Origin: Acidobacteriaceae bacterium
GTDB taxonomy: Bacteria > Acidobacteriota > Terriglobia > Terriglobales > Acidobacteriaceae
Reading direction: 5' to 3'
NCBI GenBank assembly: GCA_003132405.1
Contig: PKXQ01000066.1
Coordinates: 80,802-144,801 of the forward strand
Length of the DNA: 64,000 nucleotides
Shown: piece after piece, positions 49,455 to 58,391 of the stretch
How positions within the stretch are numbered: position 1 is the stretch's first letter
How the letters are laid out: each line of letters starts with the position of its first letter
The notes under the pieces: generated by a model
Database searches by the model: none
What the model saw: the letters and a program-made list of their open reading frames with translations, nothing else
Told to the model about the DNA's origin: nothing
Made by a program: the position numbers and the translations under genes

Positions 49455-51674
49455 ATGGAGGCCCATCGCGTGAAAAGTTCGGCCGCCTTTCTTGTTTTAG
49501 TCACGATGCTAGGGTTTGCCGCCGCGCAAACTATCACCGTTGATGTTTCGCACTCCACCAATCATTTCATTCCCAGTGAAACTCTGGGCGCAGGCGTTGA
49601 CCGCATTCCCGCCGAGGCCATCGACAAAGATCTGCTTCCGGAATCGTTGAAAATAACCCAGAGCTCAGGCTGGCAGCCAGTCTCTTTCCGCCAGAATACC
49701 GAGCTGGCCGTTGAAGCGTGGCACTGGAATCCGCAGGGAACCTGGAGCGACAAAAGCGGCGGCGGCAAAGGCTATTTCACCGGTTCGGCCACTCCCACCG
49801 AGAGCCTGCGCTATTCCTACGGATACTCGCTTCCGCGCCGAGGCTTCACGCGCAACGACGGCACCGGCAACGCCGGCTTTTCGCGCCTCACCGATGGCGA
49901 CCTCAACACTTTCTGGAAGAGCAATCCATATCTCACGCAACATTTCACCGGAGAAAGCGACGCGCTGCATCCACAGTGGGTGGTGCTCGACCTGGCGCAG
50001 CCGCAGCCCGTCGACAGCATCCGCATCGCGTGGGGAGAGCCGTACGCGACTCATTACTTCGTGCAGTATTGGACCGGCGACGATCCCATCAAACTGCCGA
50101 CGCGCGGCGTGTGGCAGACATTTTCACAGGGCACGGTCATTGCCGGCAAAGGGCACGACGAAACGATTCGCCTTGTTACCGCTCCAATCGCCGTGCGTTT
50201 CCTCCGCATCTGGATGACCGAGTCTTCGAACACCTGCAATGCCGACGGCCCCGCCGATCCTCACAAAGACATTCGCAACTGCGTCGGCTACTCGATACGC
50301 GAACTCTATCTCGGAACCACAACTGATGGCGGTGTCTTTCATGACTCGCTGCGCCACACTGCCGACCAGGAGCAAACGACCACCTATGTCTCTTCGGTCG
50401 ATCCCTGGCACGAGCCTTCCGATCTCGGCACCACTCGCCAGGCTCAGGTAGGCTTCGATCTTTTCTTCACCAGCGGCGTAACTCGCGGATTGCCGGCCAT
50501 GATTCCCATCGCGCTGCTCTATGACACTCCCGAAAACGCAGTCGCCGAAATCGCCTATATCGAGAGCCGCCACTATCCGATCTCTTACGTCGAGATGGGT
50601 GAGGAGGCTGATGGCCAGTACATGCTCCCCGAAGATTACGCTGCGCTCTACGTGCAATGGGCGGCGGCGCTGCATCGCCTCGATCCGAAGCTCAGACTCG
50701 GCGGCCCGTCGTTTCAAGGCGTCAACAAAGATATCGAAGTCTGGCCCGACGCCAACGGCCGAGTCTCGTGGACGGCGCGCTTCCTCGACTATCTGAAGCA
50801 GCACGGACGCATGCAAGATCTCGCCTTCTTCTCGTTCGAGCACTATCCCTACGACCCGTGCAAAACGCCGTGGGGCGTGCTCTATGACGAGCCCGAGCTC
50901 ATGCGCCACATCGTTCAGGTGTGGCACGATGATGGCGTCCCCGCTGATTTGCCCATGTTTGTCACTGAGGGCAATCTGTCCTCCGGCGCCAGCGAGACAT
51001 ATCAGGATATTTTCTCCGGCATCTGGCTGGCCGATTACATCGGTTCGCTGCTCGATGCCGGCGCCAAAGGTGTTTATTACTTCCACTATCTACCTTTACC
51101 GATGGAGCCCGGCTGCAACGATTCTCCGGGCACGTTCGGCATGTTCACGGTCGACGCGTCGTACAAAATTCAGCAACCGCTAGCGCAGTTCTTCGTGGCG
51201 CAACTGATTAATCTGGAGTGGGCGCAGCCTGCGGGTGGAGAGCACCAGGTTTATTCCGCGAAATCCGATATTGGCGACGGCGCTGGCCGCGAACTCGTGA
51301 CTGCATATGCGCTGAAACGTCCGGACGGAGAGTGGTCGCTGCTCATAGTCAATCGCGACCAGGAGAATGCGCACCGCGTGCGCATCGACTTTCGCGGCGC
51401 ATCTTCCGCCAAGCGAGATTCGGAGTCGGGCTTCGTAGGTCCGGTAGAAATCTCGACCTTCGGCAGCGCCCAATATAAATGGAACCCGCCGCGAACCCGC
51501 TTCATGGCCCACGCCGAAGAAGCCGCCAAGCCGACAATCGTCGCCTACACAAACGGCACCGCCGATCCCGATGGGCCCATCTTGCGCTCGAACGAGAATG
51601 CCGCGAAAGACACGCTTTACGATTTGCCGGCGGCGTCGGTGGTGGTTATCCGCGGTAAGATCGCGGCGCCGTAG
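49455..51674 (+). CDS. Exported glycoside-hydrolase-like (clan GH-A type) protein with a discoidin-like domain
   Basis: A 739-residue protein with a signal peptide (SSAAFLVLVTMLGFAAAQ). An N-terminal segment starts TITVDVSHSTNHFIPSETLGAGVD. A discoidin/F5-8C-like domain is inserted at about 125-280 (SRLTDGDLNTFWKSN, QWVVLDLAQPQPVDSIRIAWG). The TIM-barrel-like part has possible catalytic acids Glu in YVEMGEEADG (acid/base) and Glu in PMFVTEGNLSS (nucleophile), the two-glutamate arrangement of GH-A retaining enzymes. A C-terminal beta-sandwich ends the chain. The substrate is probably a polysaccharide but cannot be named; catalytic assignment is inference. Confidence 0.65.
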   Translation: MEAHRVKSSAAFLVLVTMLGFAAAQTITVDVSHSTNHFIPSETLGAGVDRIPAEAIDKDLLPESLKITQSSGWQPVSFRQNTELAVEAWHWNPQGTWSDKSGGGKGYFTGSATPTESLRYSYGYSLPRRGFTRNDGTGNAGFSRLTDGDLNTFWKSNPYLTQHFTGESDALHPQWVVLDLAQPQPVDSIRIAWGEPYATHYFVQYWTGDDPIKLPTRGVWQTFSQGTVIAGKGHDETIRLVTAPIAVRFLRIWMTESSNTCNADGPADPHKDIRNCVGYSIRELYLGTTTDGGVFHDSLRHTADQEQTTTYVSSVDPWHEPSDLGTTRQAQVGFDLFFTSGVTRGLPAMIPIALLYDTPENAVAEIAYIESRHYPISYVEMGEEADGQYMLPEDYAALYVQWAAALHRLDPKLRLGGPSFQGVNKDIEVWPDANGRVSWTARFLDYLKQHGRMQDLAFFSFEHYPYDPCKTPWGVLYDEPELMRHIVQVWHDDGVPADLPMFVTEGNLSSGASETYQDIFSGIWLADYIGSLLDAGAKGVYYFHYLPLPMEPGCNDSPGTFGMFTVDASYKIQQPLAQFFVAQLINLEWAQPAGGEHQVYSAKSDIGDGAGRELVTAYALKRPDGEWSLLIVNRDQENAHRVRIDFRGASSAKRDSESGFVGPVEISTFGSAQYKWNPPRTRFMAHAEEAAKPTIVAYTNGTADPDGPILRSNENAAKDTLYDLPAASVVVIRGKIAAP

Positions 51675-51931
51675 GCCCACGAACGACATACATAGGTTCT
51701 CGATAAGGTTATCGACTAGGTACCAACGTAATCCCGGACGCGCTTGCTATCTGCTATACTGCTATCAACGCTATTGCTACGGTTTGCTAGTTACGCGGGG
51801 ATCCTGATGGATCCGCACCACTTCCGCATTTCCTGCCCGCCTGGTTCCAGCGCCAATTTTATTGCGAGCGGCATGCGAACTCTCGACAAGTGTCTGAGAA
51901 AATTAAGCCCCTCCAGAAAGAAAACAATCGA

Positions 51932-53161
51932 ATGACCACATTTACAGAACTGCCCTTGTCTGCTGCATTGCAGCAGAGACTGGCGGCAGCTCAATTTGTC
52001 ACCTTAACCCCTATCCAGGCGCGCGCCATTGCTCCTGCCCTCGAAGGCAAGGACGTCATCGGCACCGCCCAGACCGGCACCGGTAAGACGCTGGCGTTTC
52101 TGATTCCGATTATCGAAATGCTGCGTGCGGTTTCTAAGAATGAAGCAGCTAACAATGAATCAGCAAAGAAGAGCGTCAGCGCGCTGGTGCTCTTACCCAC
52201 GCGTGAACTCGCGATGCAGGTTCACGAGCAGTACGAACAATTACGCGACAAAAATATGCCGAAAGCCGCGCTCGTAATCGGCGGCGTATCCGAAAAAGCA
52301 CAGATTCAGAGCCTGCGCTCCGGCTGCGAATTTGTGATCGCGACCCCCGGCCGCTTGCAGGATTTCATCACCCGCAAATTTGCCGACCTGCGCCACGTGA
52401 AAATACTCGTGCTCGATGAAGCTGATCGGATGCTCGACATGGGCTTCCTTCCCGCCATCCGCCGCATCCTGCAAATCCTCCCGCAGCGTCGCCAAACGCT
52501 TTGCTACTCTGCCACCATGGAGCAATCAGTCGCCGCGCTAGTCAACGACTACACGCGCGACCCGGTGCGGATTGCTCTGGGCTCGGTGCTGAAGCCGGCG
52601 GAGAGCGTGCAACTCGAAGCCTATGAAGTGCGTCCCTCCGAAAAGCTGGATACTTTACGCCAGTTGCTATACGGCGAAAAAGGACAGACTCTGATCTTCA
52701 CGCGAACCAAACGTGGCGCGCAGAGGCTGGCGCAGGAACTCGAGCGCGATGGCTTCTCCTCCGCCATGATTCACGGCGATCGCACGCAGTCGCAGCGCAA
52801 CGGCGCGCTGAGCGGTTTTCAGGAAGGTCGTTATCAAGTGCTGGTCGCGACCGACATCGCGTCGCGTGGCTTGCACTGCGACGACGTTGCGCACGTGATC
52901 AACTACGACCTGCCGAAGATGGCGGAAGATTTCATCCACCGCGTTGGCCGCACCGGTCGCGCCGGCTCTCTAGGCCGCGCCTCCACGTTATTTACAGCGG
53001 CAGAAAATCTTGCGCTTCGCGATATCGAGCGCACTCTGAAACTGCGCATCGAACGCAAGCAAGTGAATGCTACGTCGGAGAATGCCCAGCCTAAGCGTTT
53101 CGTGCAAAATACGCTCGCATCACGCACGCTGACCGCTCTGCCGGGTGAGGTTTTTGTTTAG
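51932..53161 (+). CDS. DEAD-box ATP-dependent RNA helicase
   Basis: A 409-residue RNA helicase. Motifs in order: Q-motif TLTPIQARAI, Walker A AQTGTGKT, PTRELAM, TPGRLQDF, VLDEADRMLDMGF, SAT, FTRTKRGAQRLA, ATDIASRGLHCDDVAHVINYDLP and HRVGRTGRAG. It resembles RhlE in the core but has only a short C-terminal extension. After motif I there is an extra stretch KNEAANNESAKKSV with 15-bp repeat character. Start ATG 51932 fits the family; GTG 51890 is in frame. Likely roles are ribosome assembly or mRNA decay. Confidence 0.93.
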   Translation: MTTFTELPLSAALQQRLAAAQFVTLTPIQARAIAPALEGKDVIGTAQTGTGKTLAFLIPIIEMLRAVSKNEAANNESAKKSVSALVLLPTRELAMQVHEQYEQLRDKNMPKAALVIGGVSEKAQIQSLRSGCEFVIATPGRLQDFITRKFADLRHVKILVLDEADRMLDMGFLPAIRRILQILPQRRQTLCYSATMEQSVAALVNDYTRDPVRIALGSVLKPAESVQLEAYEVRPSEKLDTLRQLLYGEKGQTLIFTRTKRGAQRLAQELERDGFSSAMIHGDRTQSQRNGALSGFQEGRYQVLVATDIASRGLHCDDVAHVINYDLPKMAEDFIHRVGRTGRAGSLGRASTLFTAAENLALRDIERTLKLRIERKQVNATSENAQPKRFVQNTLASRTLTALPGEVFV

Positions 53162-53183
53162 TTTTAGCCTGGTTTGGATCGAC

Positions 53184-53214
53184 GCCGGACGGGCGAAGAC
53201 ATTCCCCGTCCGGC
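53184..53214. terminator. Hairpin between convergent genes
   Basis: GCCGGACGGG and CCCGTCCGGC form a perfect 10-bp stem around an 11-base loop, between the helicase stop and the small charged-protein stop. It lacks a T-run on either strand but could slow or end transcription from both sides. Confidence 0.5.
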
Positions 53215-53227
53215 TACTCGTTAAGCT

Positions 53228-53488
53228 TTAGCGCTCGACGGCCTTTGTTCCGTGCGGCATGGCGAGTTCAGTCGAGACAGGTTCGTCGTCCTCAGCGCCG
53301 ATGCGGAACAGCGCGGCTTGTTCGGCAGCGTGCTCGCGCATCAGGCGCAATTCTTCCTGTTCGTCCACCACAGCACCTTCTGGCTGATCCTGCTTGCGCT
53401 GGGTCTTGCGCTCGTTCTTGTCGCGCTGTTTCTGTTGGCGCGCTTGTTCTTTCTGTCGTTTGCTGAAAGTTGATCGGCCTCGTGGCAT
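53228..53488 (-). CDS. Small highly charged conserved-type protein
   Basis: An 86-residue protein starting MPRGRSTFSKRQKEQARQQ, followed by a run of Lys/Arg/Gln (KQRDKNERKTQRKQDQ) and an acidic C-terminal half (DEQEELRLMREHAAEQAALF). The basic then acidic helical composition suggests an RNA- or ribosome-associated small protein. GGGGAG lies seven bases before ATG 53488. I recall similar SKRQKEQARQQK proteins in acidobacteria, without known function. The frame is open upstream to 53746 but not similar to anything. Confidence 0.65.
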   Translation of the reverse strand: MPRGRSTFSKRQKEQARQQKQRDKNERKTQRKQDQPEGAVVDEQEELRLMREHAAEQAALFRIGAEDDEPVSTELAMPHGTKAVER

Positions 53489-53749
53489 ACACAATCTCCC
53501 CGTGTTTCTATTTTCGCTATCATGGCTGGCTACGCGCACTATCTGCGAGGCTGGCCCAGCTTTATACTGGGCTAAGCAAAATAAAGGATAAGCAGAAAAT
53601 TGCCGCATCCTAAGTTTAATTAGTCTGTAACCAGTATAACCTCGAACCGATCCGCGACGCACATTGCTCTGCCGCATCTGGACAGACCCAACGCGCATGA
53701 CACCTTGCAAACTTGCTTGCCCAGCAACCCACGGCCTCAAAACCAAAAT

Positions 53750-54462
53750 TCATTTTGACCTAGCGACTGCCGCCGAAGCGGCTGGATCCGCTATTGGCGT
53801 TGGTTTTGCACCCAGGATCAGCAGCCAAAGCATGAACAACAGTTCCCCAAAACTGAACGCGCTTCATCCAGCGGGAGACGATGTCTGCGTACTGTGGCAG
53901 GAGTATGGACGTAAAGCTGTTTACCACATACCTGAAGCAATCAAGTATCAGCAGGACCCCCAGGAAGCGGGGACGGAAGCCCGAGCGGTATACAAGCAGC
54001 CCGAGGGGAAAGAGCCAAAGACCCCAAAATATTTCGGCGACAACAAATCCGTGATAATGCAGATTGAGGAACAACATCGCCAGAGCATCCCGCTGAGGTT
54101 TTTCAAATATGGACAGGAAATCTGCTCCGCGCACGAGGATGAGGGCACCGATTGAGTTCAGCTCATTCAGCAACGCGATCGGGATGGAGACCACGATCAA
54201 TGTCAACATGAGCGAAGCGTGCCGCCGGTTGACCCCCTTGAGCAAATCGTACAAAGCCAGGGCCACCCACATAAAAAGAATCTGGGAGATGAGGTTGCAG
54301 GCGATGCCGAGGCGAAAGAGCGCCTCGGAGGCCGCGATATTGGCGGCCGTCGCCGTTGCGTTTCCGTGCACAATCAGCTTGTTGGGAACATAGATGAGGG
54401 CGAAGAAGCCCGGTATGGAGATGAGTGCATACAGCAAGCCTACGAATCTTGGCGGAACTCAT
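53750..54462 (-). pseudogene. DUF4386 family membrane protein, frameshifted near both ends
   Basis: The central frame (54437-53760) encodes a DUF4386 membrane protein (YALISIPGFFALIYVPNKLIVHGN, LHYHGFVVAEIFWGLWLFPLGLLVYRSGF, RPRFLGVLLILDCFRYVV). A proper start, ATG 54462 after GGGAGGAC, reads MSSAKIRRLA in another frame, and the expected GLLYALIS continues in the main frame. Near the end, after RWMKRVQF, the expected GELLFMLWLLILGAKPTPIA continues one base out of frame to a TGA at 53750-53752; an extra T in TTTTGGGG explains it. Two indels indicate a decaying gene or assembly errors. Confidence 0.7.
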
Positions 54463-54649
54463 ATTGTCCTCCCTTGTGAGTGTTTAGCCTGAGATACGGC
54501 GGAGGGTGTCAAAGAGTTCCGCCACGAGCAAAGGCGACTTAATCAGGCGTTGGCACTCACGACCAGTTGCCCGTTTGCCACCTCCAATACCAACGTGTTA
54601 CCATCGAACACGTTACGAAAACGAGAAGAGACAGGAGTGCAACAGGTTA

Positions 54650-54916
54650 GTGTTAGCCAGAGAGCAAAAGCAATCCGTCGTTGACACGTATCGCACGCAC
54701 GCTACCGATACTGGCAGTCCCGAAGTCCAAATCGCGCTGTTAAGCGAGCGCATTGGTCAGCTGACGGAACACTTCAAGACGCACCAGAAAGACCACGGCT
54801 CGCGCCGCGGACTTCTCATGATGGTGAGCAGGCGCAGAAGTTTGCTCGACTACCTGAAGAAGTACGACTCGGAACGGTATAAAACCGTCATTTCCAAGCT
54901 CGGCATCCGCAAATAA
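54650..54916 (+). CDS. rpsO: 30S ribosomal protein S15
   Basis: An 88-residue ribosomal protein that binds the central domain of 16S r[40 protein letters not shown] and [19 protein letters not shown] are the hallmark stretches. The start is GTG 54650 with AGGAG at 54633-54637, a rather long spacing. It precedes pnp, the classical rpsO-pnp order, with a hairpin and about 190 bp between. Confidence 0.95.
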   Translation: MLAREQKQSVVDTYRTHATDTGSPEVQIALLSERIGQLTEHFKTHQKDHGSRRGLLMMVSRRRSLLDYLKKYDSERYKTVISKLGIRK

Positions 54917-54926
54917 CCGCGCGATT

Positions 54927-54944
54927 CGGCCCCGTGTGGGGCCG
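54927..54944 (+). terminator. Hairpin after rpsO
   Basis: CGGCCCC-GTGT-GGGGCCG forms a 7-bp stem ten bases after the rpsO stop, followed by GTTCC rather than a T-run. It could be a weak terminator or a processing site in an rpsO-pnp transcript. A set of degenerate GGTTTTCCAGACTT-like repeats (12-15 bp) follows to about 55000. Confidence 0.5.
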
Positions 54945-55106
54945 GTTCCAGACCTGGTTTTCCAGACTTGGTTTTTCAGGCCAAGGGTTTCCAGGTCACG
55001 TGAGCCTTAGCAAAGTGCGTTCCCAACCGCGGCCTTGGCATGCGCCTGTCCACGCGAACTCCGTTAATCGCGCGCTTGCCCCTTCTGCCCAATATAAGGA
55101 TGATCT

Positions 55107-57563
55107 ATGAAGCCTGAATCTACAAAAGTTTCCGTCGATCTTACCGGCGGGAAACAAATGTCTTTTGAAACTGGAAAACTTGCCAAGCAGGCCGGCGGCT
55201 CGGCCGTGGTCCGCTTCGGCGAAAATGTTGTCCTCGCCGCTGCCACGGCCAATCCCGAGCCGCGCGAAGGCATCGATTTTTTCCCGCTCACTGTTGACTA
55301 TCGCGAATACACCTACGCTGGCGGACGCATCCCCGGCGGCTTTATCAAGCGCGAAGGCCGCATGAGCGAGCGTGAAGTGCTCACGAGCCGCCAGATCGAC
55401 CGCCCCGTGCGCCCGATGTTCGCCGAGGGTTTTCGCAACGAAACCCAGGTTATCGCCTTCGTTCTCTCCGCCGATACCGAAAACGATCCCGACGTCTGCG
55501 GCATCAACGCTGCTTCCGCCGCCCTCACCGTGTCCGATATTCCGTTTCTCGGTCCGATTGGCGCCGTGCGCGTTGGCCTCGTGGATGGCCGCTTCATTGC
55601 CAACCCCACCTACGCTGAAATGCGGGATGGCCTCCTCAACATCATGGTCGTCGGCACCGTCGATGCGATCGTGATGATCGAGTCGGGCGCAAAAGAAGTG
55701 AAGGAAGAAACGGTAGTGGACGCGATCGAATTCGCCCATACCGAAATCAAGAAGATCTGCGCTGCGATCAGCCAACTACGCGAAAAAGTGGGGAAGCCAA
55801 AGCGCCAGGTAACTCCGCCCGAATTCGATGAGTCTTATTTTAAGAGCCTGGAATCGAAGATCGGCGCTCGGCTGAGCGACGCTCTCGATACCGCGAAACA
55901 TCCCAAGTCGGAGAGCTACGAGCTGGTTCGCGTCATCGAAAAGGAACTGCTCGCCGCGGTCCCCGAAGGCGACAGCGCCGACAAGGAAAAGGCGAAAATC
56001 AAGAAGTATTACGAGATTCTTCGCGAACGCATTTTCCGCAACCAGGTCATCGATCACAAGCGCCGTCCCGATGGCCGCGCCTTCGACCAGATTCGCGAGA
56101 TCTGGATTGAAGCCGGAGTCCTGCCCCGCGCTCACGGCAGCGCCGTTTTCACCCGCGGCGAAACTCAGGCCCTGGTCACGACGACGCTCGGTACGAGCGA
56201 TGACATGCAGCGTCTCGAAGGCTTCGAAGGCGAAGCCAAAAAGCGCTTCATGCTGCACTATAATTTCCCACCCTTCTCCGTCGGAGAAGTTGGTTTCATG
56301 CGTGGCGCGGGTCGCCGCGAGATCGGCCACGGCGCATTAGCCGAACGCGCCGTTTCAGCTGTCCTTCCCACCGAAGACAATTGGCCCTACGCGATGCGCG
56401 TCGTCTCCGACATTCTGGAGTCGAACGGCTCATCCTCAATGGCCACCATCTGTGGCGCCTCACTTTCGCTGATGGACGCGGGCGTTCCCCTAAAGGCTCC
56501 CGTAGCCGGAGTTGCGATGGGATTGGTGAAAGAAGGCGAGCACTACGCCATCCTGACCGATATCGCGGGCGCCGAAGATCACTACGGCGACATGGATTTC
56601 AAAGTTGCCGGAACCAAAGATGGCATCACCGCGCTGCAGATGGATATCAAAGTTGCCGGCATCACTTCGCAGATCATGCGCGAGGCGCTGGCGCAGGCCC
56701 AGCGTGGACGGTTGTTCATTCTCGGAAAAATGGACGAGGTGATCACCGAAGCGCGGGTGAAAGTTTCGAGTTATGCGCCGCGTATCTACACCCTGCAGAT
56801 TCCAGTCGACAAAATTCGCGACGTGATTGGGCCCGGTGGCAAGATGATTCGCAGCATCATCGAGCAGACCGGCGTGAAGATCGACGTCGAAGATTCCGGC
56901 AAGGTCAATGTCGCATCAAACGATGAAGTTTCCGCGAACAAGGCGTTGCAGATCATCAGAGACCTTACCGCTTCGGCCGAAGTAGGGAAGACTTATCTCG
57001 GCAAAGTCAGCCGTTTGGCGGATTTCGGCGCCTTCGTCGAAATTCTGCCCGGCCTCGACGGCCTGCTCCACATCAGCGAAGTCGCCGAACACAGAATCAA
57101 AGACGTTCGCGACGAACTCAAAGAAGGCGACCAGGTGCTGGTGAAAGTTCTGGCCGTCGAAGGCAATCGAATCAAGCTGTCTCGGAAGGCAATTCTAAAA
57201 GAGCAGCGCGCAAAAATGGGCGGCGGCGCTCCCCCTCCTCCCGACATGGACGAATCCTCGGGGCCCGCTCCATCTGCTCCATCCGCGCCAGTTTCACACG
57301 GCGCGCCCACCGCGGTGATCGAAGGCGGCGCCGATTTCGACGCCGATGATGAACCGAACTTCAATCGTGTCGACGGAGTCGTTGCCTCGGTTGAAGCCGG
57401 AGTCGGCCGGCCGGAAGGCTCGCGCGAAGCACGTCCCAGCGGCGGAGGCGATCGTGATCGCAATCGTCGTCGTCGCGGCCGTGGAGGGCGTCCCGGCGGC
57501 GGCCAGGGAGGCCACGGTGGTGGCCACTCAGGCGGCGGTGGTGGTGGCCGCGGCAGACGTTAA
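55107..57563 (+). CDS. pnp: Polyribonucleotide nucleotidyltransferase (PNPase)
   Basis: An 818-residue 3'-5' phosphorolytic exoribonuclease. The first RNase PH domain covers about 10-215 (RQIDRPVRPMF, AASAALTVSDIPF). The second covers about 320-545 (RPDGRAFDQIREI, LPRAHGSAVFTRGETQALVTTTLG, MGLVKEGEHYAILTDIAGAEDHYGDMDFKVAGT with the catalytic Asp region). KH domain IPVDKIRDVIGPGGKMIRSIIEQTG (about 565-590) and S1 domain GKVSRLADFGAFVEILPGLDGLLHISEVAEHR follow. The tail of about 115 residues ends in an Arg/Gly-rich stretch, longer than in E. coli and probably RNA-binding. Confidence 0.97.
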   Translation: MKPESTKVSVDLTGGKQMSFETGKLAKQAGGSAVVRFGENVVLAAATANPEPREGIDFFPLTVDYREYTYAGGRIPGGFIKREGRMSEREVLTSRQIDRPVRPMFAEGFRNETQVIAFVLSADTENDPDVCGINAASAALTVSDIPFLGPIGAVRVGLVDGRFIANPTYAEMRDGLLNIMVVGTVDAIVMIESGAKEVKEETVVDAIEFAHTEIKKICAAISQLREKVGKPKRQVTPPEFDESYFKSLESKIGARLSDALDTAKHPKSESYELVRVIEKELLAAVPEGDSADKEKAKIKKYYEILRERIFRNQVIDHKRRPDGRAFDQIREIWIEAGVLPRAHGSAVFTRGETQALVTTTLGTSDDMQRLEGFEGEAKKRFMLHYNFPPFSVGEVGFMRGAGRREIGHGALAERAVSAVLPTEDNWPYAMRVVSDILESNGSSSMATICGASLSLMDAGVPLKAPVAGVAMGLVKEGEHYAILTDIAGAEDHYGDMDFKVAGTKDGITALQMDIKVAGITSQIMREALAQAQRGRLFILGKMDEVITEARVKVSSYAPRIYTLQIPVDKIRDVIGPGGKMIRSIIEQTGVKIDVEDSGKVNVASNDEVSANKALQIIRDLTASAEVGKTYLGKVSRLADFGAFVEILPGLDGLLHISEVAEHRIKDVRDELKEGDQVLVKVLAVEGNRIKLSRKAILKEQRAKMGGGAPPPPDMDESSGPAPSAPSAPVSHGAPTAVIEGGADFDADDEPNFNRVDGVVASVEAGVGRPEGSREARPSGGGDRDRNRRRRGRGGRPGGGQGGHGGGHSGGGGGGRGRR

Positions 57564-57588
57564 ATTATTTATATTCTTAGTGACGCGA

Positions 57589-57611
57589 AGGGCCGCAGCC
57601 ATGCGGCCCTT
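57589..57611 (+). terminator. Terminator-like hairpin after pnp
   Basis: AGGGCCGCA-GCCA-TGCGGCCCT forms a 9-bp stem 25 bases after the pnp stop, followed by TTACTATT. It lies between convergent genes and probably ends pnp transcription. Confidence 0.7.
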
Positions 57612-57650
57612 TACTATTAGCAAATCATCAGGCGGATCGTCAGGCGAATT

Positions 57651-58391
57651 TCAAAAAGATAAGCGCTTGAAGATTGTCTCCGGAATCTGCCGCACGCCGC
57701 TCATGATGTAGCGCCAGATTCTCGGCGTATATAGAACGTCCGGCGATCGGCGTTCAAGGGCGCGGACTATATCGCGAGCAACCTGCTCGGGATCAGCAAA
57801 GCGCGCTGAGTTAGGCATGGGATCGGTCATCGAAGTCTGCACTGGCCCCGGCTTAATGGTAATGACGCGAACACCCGCAGGATGCAAGCGGCTGCGTAGT
57901 CCCTGAAGAAATAAAGAAAGTGCGCCTTTGGCGGATCCGTAAATGTAGTTAGATCGGCGTCCACGATCACCGGCGACGGAAGTGATGGCGGCTATACAAC
58001 CAGTGCGACGCTGTTCTAAGTCGGCGGCGACCAAAGTTAGAATCGCGGTAGCACTTACAAAGTTAACCTGTAACTCATCGAGCAGCACATCGACAGAGGT
58101 TTCAGACTCTTTCTGATCGCGCATCGAGCCATAGGCCAAAAGCACCGTGTCGTAGCCGGGCAGTATGCGCCGCACAAAGTCAAACACGACAGCGTGCTGT
58201 TGAATAGAAGCTAAGTCGGCGGCATAAGTGGCGACACTCTTGGCCCCTCGAATGAGTAAGTCGGCCTGGAGTTCTGCGAGTCGCTGCACTGAGCGGCCTA
58301 CGAGCAGTAACTCATTACCCTGACGAGCCAATACACGCTCGACTTCGACGGCGATGCCTGAGGTGGCGCCAAGAATGACTATTTTCTTCAT
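57651..58391 (-). CDS. dprE2: SDR oxidoreductase, DprE2-like (decaprenylphosphoryl-2-keto-ribose reductase)
   Basis: A 246-residue short-chain dehydrogenase. The nucleotide-binding start is KKIVILGATSGIAVEVERVLARQG; the catalytic residues are Ser in AITSVAGDRGR and YxxxK in YIYGSAKGALSLFLQGL. GRxSNYIYGSAKGAL and VRVITIKPGPVQTSMT are characteristic of DprE2. It would reduce the 2-keto intermediate to polyprenylphosphoryl-arabinose. Its ATG overlaps the last base of the dprE1-like stop (TGATG), so the two are translationally coupled, and a UbiA-type gene lies upstream. Confidence 0.82.
   Translation of the reverse strand: MKKIVILGATSGIAVEVERVLARQGNELLLVGRSVQRLAELQADLLIRGAKSVATYAADLASIQQHAVVFDFVRRILPGYDTVLLAYGSMRDQKESETSVDVLLDELQVNFVSATAILTLVAADLEQRRTGCIAAITSVAGDRGRRSNYIYGSAKGALSLFLQGLRSRLHPAGVRVITIKPGPVQTSMTDPMPNSARFADPEQVARDIVRALERRSPDVLYTPRIWRYIMSGVRQIPETIFKRLSF

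Noticed and set aside
53664-54155. 163-codon plus-strand frame over the DUF4386 region
   Set aside because: It is antisense to a recognisable membrane protein family and has no recognisable features itself.
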